Source: Brugia malayi
Taxonomy: Eukaryota; Nematoda; Chromadorea; Rhabditida; Onchocercidae
Length of the DNA: 64,000 nt
Reading direction: 5' to 3'
Assembly: GCF_000002995.4 (NCBI RefSeq)
Contig: NW_025062479.1
Span: 22,378,721 to 22,442,720, forward strand
The notes beneath the pieces were generated by a model. It made no database searches and was not told the DNA's origin. It saw only the letters and a list, made by a program, of their open reading frames with translations. This document shows positions 1-12,451 of the stretch, piece by piece (position 1 is the first letter of the stretch; every line of letters begins with the position of its first letter). Made by a program: the position numbers and the translations under genes.

Positions 1-152
1 TTATTTCCTTCCTATTTGCTTCATTTAATTTTTTTTTTTTTTAAAAAAAAACTTGGGATTATAAGGATTATTAAAGAAATGGCAGATAAATTATTCAAAT
101 TAAATTTTTATAAATTCGAAAAAAAAAATTGTTTTTTTTAAAATTTTTCTAG

Positions 153-335
153 CGTCAAGAAATAATGAAGAAATCATTGGAGGTGCCAGATTTGGGACCA
201 ATTGTGCAACTCTTTTTAATGAAGAATCGAAACGAAGAATCGAAATTCAAAATTTTAATTCATCAATTGAAAATTACATATAAAACTTTAAGTTCATCAT
301 TTCGTGTCAAACAATATTCTTTATTAGCCTTATAG
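153..335 (+). CDS. possible 3'-terminal exon of an upstream gene (partial)
   Basis: A T-rich tract ending in TTTTTCTAG is followed by an open frame of 60 codons ending in TAG at 333-335. The frame reads as a charged, leucine-rich tail, for example the segment EVPDLGPIVQLFLMKNRNEE, and is less AT-biased than its surroundings. No start or earlier exon is visible, so it could be the last exon of a gene that begins left of the window. A second frame in the same stretch is also open for 42 codons, which weakens the call. I do not recognise the family. Confidence 0.3.
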   Translation, partial: RQEIMKKSLEVPDLGPIVQLFLMKNRNEESKFKILIHQLKITYKTLSSSFRVKQYSLLAL

Positions 336-339
336 TAAT

Positions 340-1159
340 GTTAGCAAATTTTTAAAAATTTGATAAAAAGATGACTCATCAGATATATTTAAACTTAGCT
401 ATTATTAATTTCTTTCTGCAAAAATGAAAGAAAGTTTAAAAAGATTAATTGAATTTGAAAAATATTGTGATGCAGACACTATAAGTACGAAAACATTGTA
501 GCAAAAAAAAAGAAAAAGAAAATGTAATTGTGTCAGTGACTGAGAATAAGAAGAAAAATGATAAAATTTGGAGAACGGAAATTGATGAGATTTATGAGAT
601 AGTATATAGCGATAAGTGAGAAAAGACAACAAAACTATTAGAGTAGCAGCGTTCATTGCTACTTAAATTCAACGGATCTATTCGCATATTTCGACTTTTT
701 TCGATTTTACGTGACGTTCACGTGGTCGTACGCTCTGTAGCTGTGATTACTTTATGGCAGTTATTATTGTGTGGTTTTTTTTTCTTCTATAACAATGCCT
801 TTCGTCATAATTACGTCATAACTTTACTATATTTAGCATTTATTTAATTACACGGCTAGGCTATTTATAGTTTTTGCAATAATGTAATTAATTCAATACT
901 AATATGATTTCAGTAATTTAATTCATACAATTAATATAATGTAATTATTTGGTTACCATCACATAAATATATAACAATTGAGTAATTGTGTTAGTTATGC
1001 TTTTTTATTCACACAATAATGCCTTTTTATTCATAGAATAATAGATATCGACGATCACATGTATATTAGTTGTCAGTACATTGTTAAATTGAAAATTGTT
1101 TATGGTGAAATTTTAGATGATGAATTAATGCTAAATTTAATCAGTTACGAAATGCAATA
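340..1159. other. gene-free stretch upstream of the F-box gene
   Basis: No convincing exon is seen on either strand. The open frames here are short, cysteine-poor or hydrophobic, and lack splice context. The stretch holds a decayed copy of part of the first F-box exon (see 1043-1086) and two of four copies of the 9-mer AATGCCTTT. A possible trans-splice or 5'UTR acceptor, AAATTTTAG, ends at about 1116, some 44 bases before the ATG. Confidence 0.4.
1043..1086 (+). repeat. degenerate partial duplicate of F-box gene exon 1
   Basis: The piece starting GATATCGACGATCACAT and ending GTCAGTACATTG mirrors exon 1 at about 1231-1286, which has GATATCGACGATCATAT and later GTCAGTACAATCG in the same order. 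The upstream copy lacks the roughly 15 bases between the two blocks that encode part of the cysteine cluster, so it would not fold as a finger. It looks like a local tandem duplication that decayed. Confidence 0.55.
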
Positions 1160-4100
1160 ATGGATATCAGTGAGAATGAGGAAAATGTGATACAAACGAA
1201 GGAGATCTATTCGATAAGGTTTGATTCGACGGATATCGACGATCATATACATTGCGCGTTTTGCTTCTGTGTTGATTGTCAGTACAATCGCTGTGCATTG
1301 CGTTCATGTCCCGAATGTCACGCAGTTTTGCATGGTTGTAAACTTGAAGATCATTTGCTAATTTGTGCTAAGGTTAGATTATTTTTATTTGATAAATTAG
1401 TTCTGTATATGAAGTTGTCAAGCTTTATTGAATTAGGCAAATTCCGAAAATGACAATTATACATGTAAGACGTAATCGTATGAATTAATCAGAACTGAAA
1501 ATTTGATGGATAATGCCTTTATCTATCTTCAGGAATAGATATGAAGTAATTTGATAGTTAAGGTGGAAAAAACTGATGCATAGATGTTTTCAGCGACAAT
1601 TTTTGCTATTTTGTAAAGATGTGTTTGCTGAATGTATTAAGCCTAAAAATGAATGGGAAGTGAATATTAAAAATTGATGAGAAAGATTTACTGTAGTTAT
1701 ATTTGTTATATTTGGCCTTCTTTGAAAACATTATCAAATATTAGGGAAAGCGTTGTTGTCTAATTCAATATTGGATACTCTTAGTACCCATTACGATTTC
1801 TACGTTTCATAGTGTATTTAATTATGATCATTGGTCTAGTTTTAGATAACAATACAGCTAATGCCTTTTAGAGACCGTAACAAAATATGCATTTGCATGA
1901 AAATTTTAAATTCGTAAAATTACTGGATCATTTTTGAATGCTGTTATGATTTAAGGCCTACGTTTCGTGCTTATGCGCAGCATTCGGTTGTCCAGTATTG
2001 TTACGACGTGATCGAATGTCACAGCATTTAAAGCATTGCTGTGCATCCGCAATATGTTGTGCGGTACAATGGAATAGACGAACGCTTAGTAATCACGCAA
2101 AACGTAAACTGAAACGTTTTGCAAAAGGTCTGGAACAATGGAAAGTGGAACCTGAAATAGATGACCGTGAAATTGATGTTTGTGCCGCACTGGTTGATCA
2201 GGTTTCTTTTCACGTCGGCTTACTACATTGAGATGGATTTAGATGTCAATTGACAAGAGTCAGTTTGTTTGCTTGAAGGTTTTGTTGTTGCAGAATTAGC
2301 ATTCATTTTATATTTTAATTTTTTAATTTGCGGTTGTCTTTTAGTGAAAAATATTCTGTATTTTTCTTTTTCCTTTTTTTTTTAGGAAGCAGTTGTCGAT
2401 TCTTATCAGATAAGTCGCAAAGACCGGAAACGTCTAACAGATTTCCAGAATCCATGTCATCCACTGATGCCACTGAGGTTATCGCTTGAAAAGTTATCTC
2501 GTTTTGCAGACGAAGACAGCAGTGACGAAGAAAACAGACAAAAGGTTTCCTGAAAAGCCTTTAGTTATAACTTAGTTTTCAGATTCAGATTGTCTGTCTG
2601 AGGTAATTCTATACATGTTTTAATGTACTAATGATAGTAATGTCGATGGATGCAATATAGAAGTTGAAAGATGGAGATATATTGAAAAATATAACTTATT
2701 ATTCACTATACGTTTATTTCTATAGCTGTAAGTGATATGAAAATATCAAAAAAGCCCATCCATCTATTGATTGAAGGTGATAGTGAAATATAGACTAATA
2801 TTATAATGTACAAGGATTTCATATATTCACTTGATTGATTTTCAGGAAATTCAGTTGAAACTTAAACGTTCTCCATTTGAAAATTGTTATTTGTGCAGAC
2901 TTGATCCAGCTAGTCAGCATCTTCATGTATTAGGTAATATCAGTTTCGAAGAAAATGAAAAAACTCCGGTGGAAGTGATACCGCCAGTTAAAGTGTCACT
3001 TTTGCCTCCCTTCTACGAAATGAGGCATTTATGCGTAAGTTTTAAGAAGTAATATCTTCACCTATGAATGGCACATTTAATTTATTTAGCTTATGCATTG
3101 TCTTATCCAAAATCATTACCGATATATTTTCTGTTAGATGTACAGTATTTAAGAATCTGAATTCTACATTTTAATATGATCGCAAGAAAAAAGATTTTCT
3201 TATTTATTATCATTAGCAATAAGCAAAGCAATAAGTTACGGATCATTGAAAGCAATAAGTTAGGAATCATTGATAAGCTTGGAATTTCTATTAATTAAAA
3301 AAGTATAATAGTGAATTATCAATTATTATCTTTATTCATTATTTTCTATTTATAACGATTACATTTCAATATATATATATATCGAACTTCCTTCTGTTGT
3401 GAGATATATTTACTATTACATATTGTTTTCTCTGCTAATCTTGAACGCATATAATTTTAATTAACATTATAGCTGAATATTGGACGTGAACGTTTTTCGG
3501 TATTCGCACGAAAAGGTGAGAATATGCCATATGTTCAGAAAGGAATTTCGATATATACATTTTGCTGTAACGAAAGCTTTCGTCGTGATGAATATTGTAC
3601 ACATTATGAATTATCACATATGGGAATTGATGACTGCATAGTACGTTGTCCGATGTATATCGATGGATGCCCATTCTATTATTGCAAAGCTAAACCATGC
3701 TGGGGCGAATTAAGGTTTTTTGTTTGTTTATGTGTTATTTGGTCTTAAATTTGCTATCATTTATGTTTTTCATTACTGAAAACTTAGTTGTGATAACTCT
3801 GATTGTCTCTGGGATAAACGGCCTAAAAAGTCTCATATGTAATCAAATTCTTTACATTAGATTAATTGCTATTAAAAGATGCGTTAATAAGGTAATTTAT
3901 GTTCATATTTTATAGCAGTTTTTGGTTTTTATAATTTTTCTCTTGTGTTACAAGGATAATTCTTTTCTTTGTTTTGAGATTAAAGATTTTTATGTTATTG
4001 ATTAAAAAAAAAGTTTGCTTCATTTCATTCTTTCCAAAAAAAATTGTTTTTTTTTTTTTTTTGTTAAAACAGGTATAATCGCTATCTGAATTGTGTTGTT

Positions 4101-5027
4101 CATCGTCCACCCGAACCATCGGTTGTACGATCTAAGGGCTCACCATTGTATGATTTGCCACCAATAATGCTAATTGAAATTTTTCAATATTTGGATAGTG
4201 CATCATTGCGTTGTTTATCATCAACATGTAAACATATGCGATTGATGTGTTTCAAAATTGCTTCTGATTCTGCAATGGTACACATCAAATGGGAACGATC
4301 CGAAAGTGGAAATTGGTCAGAAAAATGTTTTGTAAGTTATTTCAAATTTGAATTTCATGAAAGCGATTGCATCGTATTATTTGTATTATTTGAGAGAAGC
4401 CGCTTTCCCCTAACTTTTTTTTCTAATACCGTCGTCAGAGTACAACTTTGCATAAAATAAATCGCTGTTATTTTCTCTGGGCTTATGAACAAAGCTGATG
4501 AATAAGTTAAGAACATGTATCAAATTTATGTGTGATTAGTTTTTATATAGGTATTTGGTCGAAACATTTATAGGATGCTGTAGAATTTATTAATTTGTAG
4601 TGATTAGAGAAGACGCCATATCAGGTAGATGCTTCTCTTTTTCAATTTTTTGCTTCCTATTTAATTATTTATCTAAGCTTATTCTCTAAACTGTTCTTTA
4701 ATTAAAGACGGTAATCTCTATTTTATATTTCAGGACAAAATTTTATGAAAATACTTTCAATATTCTACATCAAATTAAAGGATTTTTTCTTTATAGATAT
4801 GGGAATTCAGTAAATGTCAAAAGCGAATTAATAAATGGAAGAATGCGAGTACGACTGTCTTAAGCAGTCATTTGTCTGATTGTAAATTTAATGTTCCGGA
4901 AAAATTCAATCATAATCGTATCGCTTTACTTCCAGCTGTCAGACAGTCATTTTCGGAAACGATTCATCCTATTGGAGGTCGAAATCAACGCCGTATCGAG
5001 CAAATTGTGCAGTCTATTAGGCTTTGA
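1160..5027 (+). CDS. F-box protein with TRAF-type zinc finger, FBXO30/FBXO40-like
   Basis: Seven exons with matching phases: 1160-1372, 1956-2201, 2386-2544, 2846-3034, 3473-3714, 4073-4331 and 4797-5027, giving 512 residues. The first 100 residues hold a dense Cys/His cluster (CAFCFCVDC, CPECHAVLHGC, FGCPVLLRRDRMSQHLKHC), as in the TRAF-like finger of vertebrate FBXO30 and FBXO40. Residues about 377-418 are an F-box (DLPPIMLIEIFQYLD, then LRCLSSTCKHMR). A second Cys/His-rich segment is in exon 5. The family acts as the substrate receptor of SCF (SKP1-CUL1-F-box) ubiquitin ligases; the F-box binds SKP1 and the rest is thought to hold substrate. Vertebrate members are about 700 residues, so this one is shorter, mainly in the middle. 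The start is the first ATG before the cysteine cluster. Exon 2 could instead start at 1981 (after TGCGCAG), but 1956 keeps the phase and restores conserved cysteines. Family assignment is by motif order and is fairly sure; the substrate is unknown. Confidence 0.85.
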
Positions 5028-8000
5028 TTATTTCTTCGTGTATTTCTAGTGATACACACAAATAGCATAGTTTGTTTCGAAATTGTAAATTCTGCATCTT
5101 TTCATATGTTAACAGCCTTATTGAATTTTTAAAATTCGTTAAAAAACGCACAAAAATGATCAGCAAAAATTCCTTGTTTTTTTTTTTTTTTTTGCGTCTA
5201 ACTATCTTGAAAAGAAATTAAGTTTCGACTTTTAGTACGAGTGTTTTAATGTCCCTTTCACTTTTGCTTTTTGAGATTCTTGAATTTTTTTAATAGACGC
5301 ATGAAAGAAAAAGAGGGATATATTTTGCACTGCCTTTTATAGCAGTAAATGTTTAATGAAGAAAAGTGTGCAATTTTAGGTGCTAAGAATCATTCTGCAT
5401 TTTATCATTATTATTATTTTTTTCTTCTACTATAGTAGGGTGTTATTTTTGATCTGTTTTTCGCTCGGCAGGTATTCAACAGGAAGTGCCATTGATAAAC
5501 AAAATTCGGTTCAAATTCGTGTTTTGAATATTACAAAAAAAAAAAAATTATGATTTTTCTTAGCTTTTCTTCTTTTATTGACAGAGAAATGTTGGAAAAA
5601 TTTCGTAGACAACTATAAATTATTTTCATTTAATTTAATGTTCAAACTTAATTCAGAAGTTAAATTTTCAACTTTATGTTTTGTTGAAAATATTCCGGTT
5701 CTATTACTTTTGTCAATTATTTCTCTTTTTCATCGTTTTGTATGCCTGCCTGTGTTTATTGTGCTTGTGATTTCATTCGAATCTCGGGTAATTTTTTTAT
5801 AATTCTATTGAAATGAAATTGGAAGAAAAATATTAAAACTTTCTCTTCCCTTTTATTATATTGCATCATTAAATTATATTAAAAAAAATATTATTTTAAC
5901 AAACACTACATAATTTCCTTCATTTTGTCATGCAACCCTAATTCTACGAAACCAATTTCTCACCTATCAAATTTCTTTTAATTTTTGTTTTTCAAATTAA
6001 ATTTTTTTAGAAAAATTTTTTGGGAAAATTTGAGGCTTCTTTAGATATACATAGATATACTTTAATATGCAATTCTACATTTGTTGATGGAAGATGCTAT
6101 TAGAAAAGTCACTCAAGCAATAATCATCGAAGCCATCGAATAAGCTTTTATTATTCCTACTGACCTTCTGTTAGCGATCATTAAAATTGACCTCTTAATT
6201 AAGAGTATTCTCACCTGCTAAGAATATTATCAGATTCATTCGGTGTAGTTTGATTTTGTGACTAATGATAGTGGTGTATACCATATTACTGTTTATTTCA
6301 TCTTGACTCACCTATGTTGATTTATCTTCGAAGCGTAATCAAGTAAACATAGCACACACGCAGTCGATCATATTCAATTTCTTCGCTCAATTTTATTATT
6401 TTAATTAAAAAACGAAAAAAAAAAACAACCAAAGTGCATTTAATTCATCACAGAAAAGACTGGTAAGTAAATATAAAATAACACAAATTCAAAAATGTTA
6501 AGTCCATATAAATTTTGATATAAAATTTTGTCATTTAGCAATGTTTTTTTCTTCCTCGACATGCATTTCTTATTTATTTATTTTTTTTGAAATCAGGAAG
6601 AATTAGAAAAAAATTAAACTTAAAAGAATTTCCTTTTGCTACATTTATTTTACCATTCTCACTTTTCATTCTTTTTCGTATTCTTAGCTTTATTAAAATT
6701 ACCGGAAAAAGTCTCAGAAAAAAAAAAAAAAAGAAATAATAGAGGAAAATGTGATGAATTCGAAAGATTTCATTTCTTTCTCTTTTTATTAATTTATTTT
6801 TTATTATATCACATTTATTAATAATATTAAATTAACTAACGATGTAATATATTTCGCCCAAAAAACAAAAAAAAAAAAAAAAAAAGAGAAAATGGGTTCT
6901 CTATTTTAGTATTGCTTTTTTTGGCCTTCAAAAAACTTGTTCTTTTTTTAATTTTTCAAATTTTAATTCACTTTTTTCTTTCTATTTCTTTTTTTTTTTT
7001 GAACACATGAAGAAAAAGTCATGTATAGATTTAAAAAAATAAAATGCGAAAATTCAATAGTGAGAAAGCGAAACTTTAGTAAGAAATATAATTAAGCTAA
7101 ATTAATTAAACAATGACAATTTAATTGATTTTAAAATACATAATGAAAATTTTAAACAATATATTTATTATAATGAGAGAATTTCTATTTGAAATAAATA
7201 ATTACTAAAAAGTATGATTGAACGGATTGATCGTTAACATTTCTATCATTTCATTACATTTTACAAATATTTCACCATTATTGTTTACTTTCACTTTTAC
7301 CACTTATTTTTTTTTTTTAATTTTTATTTTTAATTTCTTATTTTTTCTATTTTCTTCCTTTTTTTAATGCTCTCTTTGTCAACAAACACACAAACACACA
7401 CAAATATTTATGTATACTATCATTTTAGTGGAACATTAACCGAATTTTTTTTTTCCAATTTGTTCTTCTCGTCTGTTCCTTTTTCACTAATCATATATCA
7501 ATGAGAAGAAACAAAAATGAAATCAATTAAAAAATTTCTTTGAACTAAGTCAAAAATGTTTTAATTTTTCCACTTTTGATATTGAAAAAAGAATTCGTTA
7601 CCTTTTAGCCTTATAATTTGCAATTAATTTGATATATAAATGAGAATAATATGTATTTTACATTTAATTTAATTATTTTATATGATAATTTAATTTGTTG
7701 TGCAGTTAAATACTAATGAAACTTATTGAAAAAAATATTTTTAAAGTTATTTCATAACAATTTTTATTCCGTTTTATAATTCAACGTTATTAATATTTGC
7801 TAATTTATTATTGTTTACGTCTTTTATCATTGTTTAATTATTATTATTATTTGTTATTTATATCAATATTAATAAAATATCAATATTTCCTATAAATTTC
7901 AAAAAATTACAGTTATGTTTATGAACAAAATATAAATATTTCCTATAAATTTTAAAAATGATTTTATTTAAAATAACAAAAAAAAAATAGTGCAATTTTT

Positions 8001-9525
8001 TTTTTTTTTTTGCAAAGATGTTTTATTAATGATTTACCAACATGAGACGTAATTTTGTTTAAAATTTGCAAAAAAAAAAAAAAAAAAAGAGTAATTGGCG
8101 TAATTTCTTCCCTTTACAATGATATTTTATTAATGAACCAACTTTTTTTTATTTTAATTTTTTTTTAAATAAAATTTAATGATAAATACCGTCGTTTTTG
8201 TTCGTAATTTTGACAAAATTATGTTATCTTGGTTGAAAATTTACGTTCGAGAGGATGCATTTCAATAGTTTCAATCATTCCTAAAATTGTCTCTTTTTTT
8301 TTTTTTTTTTTTTAAATCAGTTCATCGTAAAAAATTACCTATTTTTCGTAAAACTCTTCATTTAAAAACCTCATTATTTTTTTTTTTCATTTTTCATTAT
8401 TTTCATTTTCATTAAATGAATATGCAAGAAATGAATAACAAAATTGTTTAGGAAAAAATATTATCTTGCTAGAACGAATTATGAAAAGTGAGCTAACTTT
8501 TTTTACCTATCTTTCATAAAATTATCTGACACTATGAAAGGTAATAACTTACCTGGGAGATTCGGCTGCAAATGAGTTCTCATGAACTATTGATTAGCAA
8601 TTTTTCAAAAGCTTGTCTAATTAATTTACAGTAAATCTAAAATGATTGTATTTTTGCTCGTTATATATCAACAAGTAATCATAAATTGTTAAATCTAAAA
8701 ACTGATAGTGTAAATTGAAATGTTTTGAAAAATTTAATGTGGTTTTGTGTAGGATTTTATCAATAAAAAATAAGCAAAAAATTTTTTGAAAAAAATTGCA
8801 ATTGTTTTCTTGTGACAATTAAAATAGTTTATTTTGTTATTTGAATTGTTTAAACGAATTTTATTGTTCATATTCTGATTCAATCTTTTAATTTATAATT
8901 TAAATTATGCGTACATATTTTGAAAATATTATAATGGAAAGCTACGAAAATTTCTTTGCTAGTATTTGTTCCATACTACACTTTTGTCAAATTTACTTCA
9001 TTTTATAGTATTGAATTAACTTTGTCTGCTATTTTATTTTATTCAGAATGCAAAATTTAGTTTTCGTTGACGAAATTCTTCAATTTCTATTATTATCAAT
9101 AATTAAACTTCATCTTCAATTAATGAAGTTGCCCAAATTAGATAATCCTTATGAATCCAGTCGAATAATATATCATTAAAAGTGAATTACATAAGTAAAA
9201 ATATTTGTGCAGAAAATTCGCAATTGTTGCATTTTTATGACATAATCGCTTATTTTTTAAAACAAAAGAAAAAACAAATACAATTACAATATTTATATAT
9301 TGTGTTTTTACAAAGTAAGTAAATATAATTCTGTGTAAAATACAAAAAAATTGCACCATGTTTACATTATTTGTTTTCATAGGACAAATATGCTACAAAA
9401 AAGTCTACAAATTACCGTATCTGTGTACAATAACTTTACAAGTATAAAATTAAATAATCTTTGTTTATTTTAAAAACAAAATATTCCATAATATAATTCA
9501 TTTTTTGACATTTTGCTTATATATA

Positions 9526-9583
9526 GCCTAGCTATATACGGTAGCTAATACCGCATACAATAGTTAATATCGTACTATGTAAT
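9526..9583. repeat. short tandem repeat, about 20-bp unit, cluster 1
   Basis: About three imperfect units of the form GTAGCTAATACCG(C/T)ATACA occur in a row, alternating with a TAATATCGTAC variant. The core TACCGTATAC-like sequence is nearly palindromic, so single strands could pair. The same unit recurs about 650 bp downstream. Confidence 0.6.
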
Positions 9584-10189
9584 TACTTTGTTTCGTCTTT
9601 TTTTTTGGAAAATAAATTTTGCTCCTAATTTTTATTTTTTATGCTTGAAAAACTTTCATATTTTCTCATTAAAAAAATTTTTCTTTGCTCATATTTTTAC
9701 CACAATTGAGATTGATAAAATTAAATGATTTGTTGCTAAAGGATCGATTGAAAGAAAAATAAAAAAGTTTTAGATGTTTGCATTTTGAAGAATTTTCGAA
9801 AATTCAATTCAAAATCGGACGAATGAAGTTAAATTTCTTTCTTACCTTTAGCGTCAATAAATTTCAGTTGTTCATATGTCAAAAATTTAGAAGCAATAAA
9901 ATGTGTTATATAATTTATCATATAATTTTATTATTAGTAGTGCTTTATGCTAACAACATTTTATCTATTATATGCAACTTTTTTTTTTTTGAAAAAAAGA
10001 TTTTCAAATCTGAAACACTAAACATTAATATCAAACATTAATAAATATTTTAAAGAATGATTAAGATATTTAAAAATGTGAAATGTTCATCTATAATATA
10101 CTATGTATATAGAAACACATATATATGTATTTTAAATATGGAATATTTTGAAAAATAAATTTTTCATTTTTTTACCTTTGTTTGCATAT

Positions 10190-10273
10190 AGTAATACCGT
10201 GTACGGTAACTAATATCGTACACGTGTAGCTAATACCGTATACAGTAACTTATATCGTACTACGTGCTACGTA
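10190..10273. repeat. short tandem repeat, about 20-bp unit, cluster 2
   Basis: Four to five imperfect units: GTAATACCGTGTACG, GTAACTAATATCGTACACGT, GTAGCTAATACCGTATACA and GTAACTTATATCGTACTACG. It is clearly related to the cluster near 9.55 kb. It lies about 300 bp upstream of the PTTH/Trunk-like gene's start codon, so a regulatory role is possible but not shown. Confidence 0.6.
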
Positions 10274-10578
10274 ATAAGTATTATGTAACCTTAAGAAATA
10301 GAAATTGAGCGCATTTTCTTTTTATTAAATTTCATATAAATTTAATTAATTCCATAAATTTTGATTATGTTTTGTCATCTAAAACATTTTGCTGTCAACT
10401 ATATGTTTTGTCATTTTTATATCGTTTTACGGAAAAAAAAATTCCGAAATCGCCCAATTATTAATTTTATTTAGTATTATGAAGAATTTAATTCAAACTT
10501 TATAATCTATGCAACTGATTGGTTATCAAATTTATGTTCAATTTATTATTAAATGTAATTTAACTGTAACTGGGATAA

Positions 10579-12412
10579 ATGGATCAACTTTGGCTTGTTT
10601 TACTGCTTCAGCTATCATTCATGAAAACTATTTCAATTCGAACAAAATGTCCGTTATGCATTCGTTATAGACATTTTGAGCAGAAGGTATCCATCATTTA
10701 CAATTACAAATAATTCGTAAAATTTAATTTTTTCCGATTATCATTCCGAAATTTGAGTTTTTTGTTACTATTATGATGAAATTTAAATTTCACCATCATC
10801 ATGATAAAATTTTGATTATGATCTATTGTGAAATAAACTATAGTAAACTTTGGTTTTCTTTTTTTTCAGTTGACATATTGGAATTAAATTTTTTCTGATT
10901 GATAAGTGGGAAAAAGTTCAAAATTCTATTTTTGTATACGAAAAATTTTTCCTCTCTTTTCCATAATAATTTATTTTAACTTGGAAAGTTCAAATTGCAA
11001 TTTCTTTTTTCAAAATTTATTTCAAAAATTTTATTAGCTATATGTACACACATAAAAGTCACATATAAAGATAACGATAATAAACAGAAATTTTACTTCA
11101 TCTATTTCTAATAACTATTTAAAATTTATATTCAAAATATTTCCGGTTAGGATGCATTATAGTTTATATAAAAAGTAAAACATAAAAATTTTAACATCAG
11201 CTTATTTATAATAAGTATTGTTTAAATTGAAAATTTCTTTTAAAATTATTCAAAATTAAAACAAGATAAATTATAATTTTTAGATGATTGAACAATGTCC
11301 GTGTGTGAAGCCACCCGGTAGTAATGAATGTTTATCATATGATAATCGTTTACAAGCAGCAAACATTGACGAAGCGTTGCATACATTTCCGGATCTATCT
11401 AGTATGACAGAAAATGCATTACCGCTAGTTTCGGATGAGAGTAAAATTATGATGAAATCTGTTTTACAATTTTCGCTTCCACAAAAAACGGTAGTAAAAA
11501 GAATTTTTTAATATTTAATTAAAAAGAGAGAATTTAATTTATTCATTTGCTAGGATTATTGCTTAATTAAAATGTTTCATTATGATTTGCTTTTTAATAA
11601 CTTTCAATTTGATCCATTCTTTTTATTTTTTTTTTTTCTATTTCCTATTTGAAATTACTTTCAATTAATTAATTATGATGTATGTTATTTGAGGCATTAT
11701 GTTGAAATAAAGAATGTTATTTAGGTCAAATGAATAATGTAGAAAGATTAGCGAGTTGAATTTAAATAAAATTTTCAACTATTTAAAACTTCATTGGTTT
11801 ATGAATATGTTGAAAAAAAAAAAAGTGTCAAACATACAAAAATTTATATGTAAAATCATTAATATATTTCATTAAGTAAATGATAATAATTTTTAATTCA
11901 AACAAATAATACTGAAAGATTATCAAATTAGATTTAAATGAAATTTTAGATTTATAAAACTCCGAAGATGTATAGATGTGATGGAAAAGAATGTCAAGCA
12001 TGCAAACTTTTAGTCACCAATGCATTCCACCGAGCGAATGATAATAATTTCCAGGCAGATAGCAGCGCTATCACTCAATTATCAGTTGACATCGATGAAT
12101 CATTGTGCATGAAAAATCGGTCTATTTCAAGAAATGCAGTAAAATTTTATTTTATTCAGCAAATTAAATTTTGATCAAAATTATTTTCAAAGAAAAAACA
12201 AAAAGCAAAGAGAAGAAAAAATAGTGCGCTGAGTCATATCAATTGATTAATTGAAAAATTTATTTCAATTTTTCAAAGAAATATTTAAAAGATTTTGCAG
12301 ATATTACTTCGTTTTTTTTTTTTTTTTTTCTCCTTTTTAGAAAAAGTATCAGTTAATTTTAAAGATTAGTTTAAAATGTGATCGTTTTTATTTAAAAGAT
12401 ATGGAAAAGTCA

Positions 12413-12451
<39 letters not shown>

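Larger units (their letters stand above)
5028..10578. other. gene-poor AT-rich intergenic region
   Basis: Over 5 kb with no supported exon. Open frames here are low-complexity Phe/Lys/Asn/Ile runs caused by A/T tracts. Isolated splice-like motifs occur, such as a plus-strand GTAAGT donor at about 6462 and a minus-strand TTTGCAG and GTAAGTT pair 13 bases apart at about 8553-8571, but no reading frame joins them. Two clusters of a short TACCGTATAC-type repeat lie at about 9.5 and 10.2 kb. Confidence 0.6.

Noticed and set aside
405..847. Two overlapping open frames of 60-80 codons on opposite strands
   Set aside because: Hydrophobic, low-complexity translations with no splice context, no recognised motif and no codon structure different from the background.
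5578..5802. 74-codon plus-strand frame rich in Leu, Phe and Ser
   Set aside because: Starts at a non-ATG codon and reads through T-rich intergenic DNA; nothing resembles a conserved protein.
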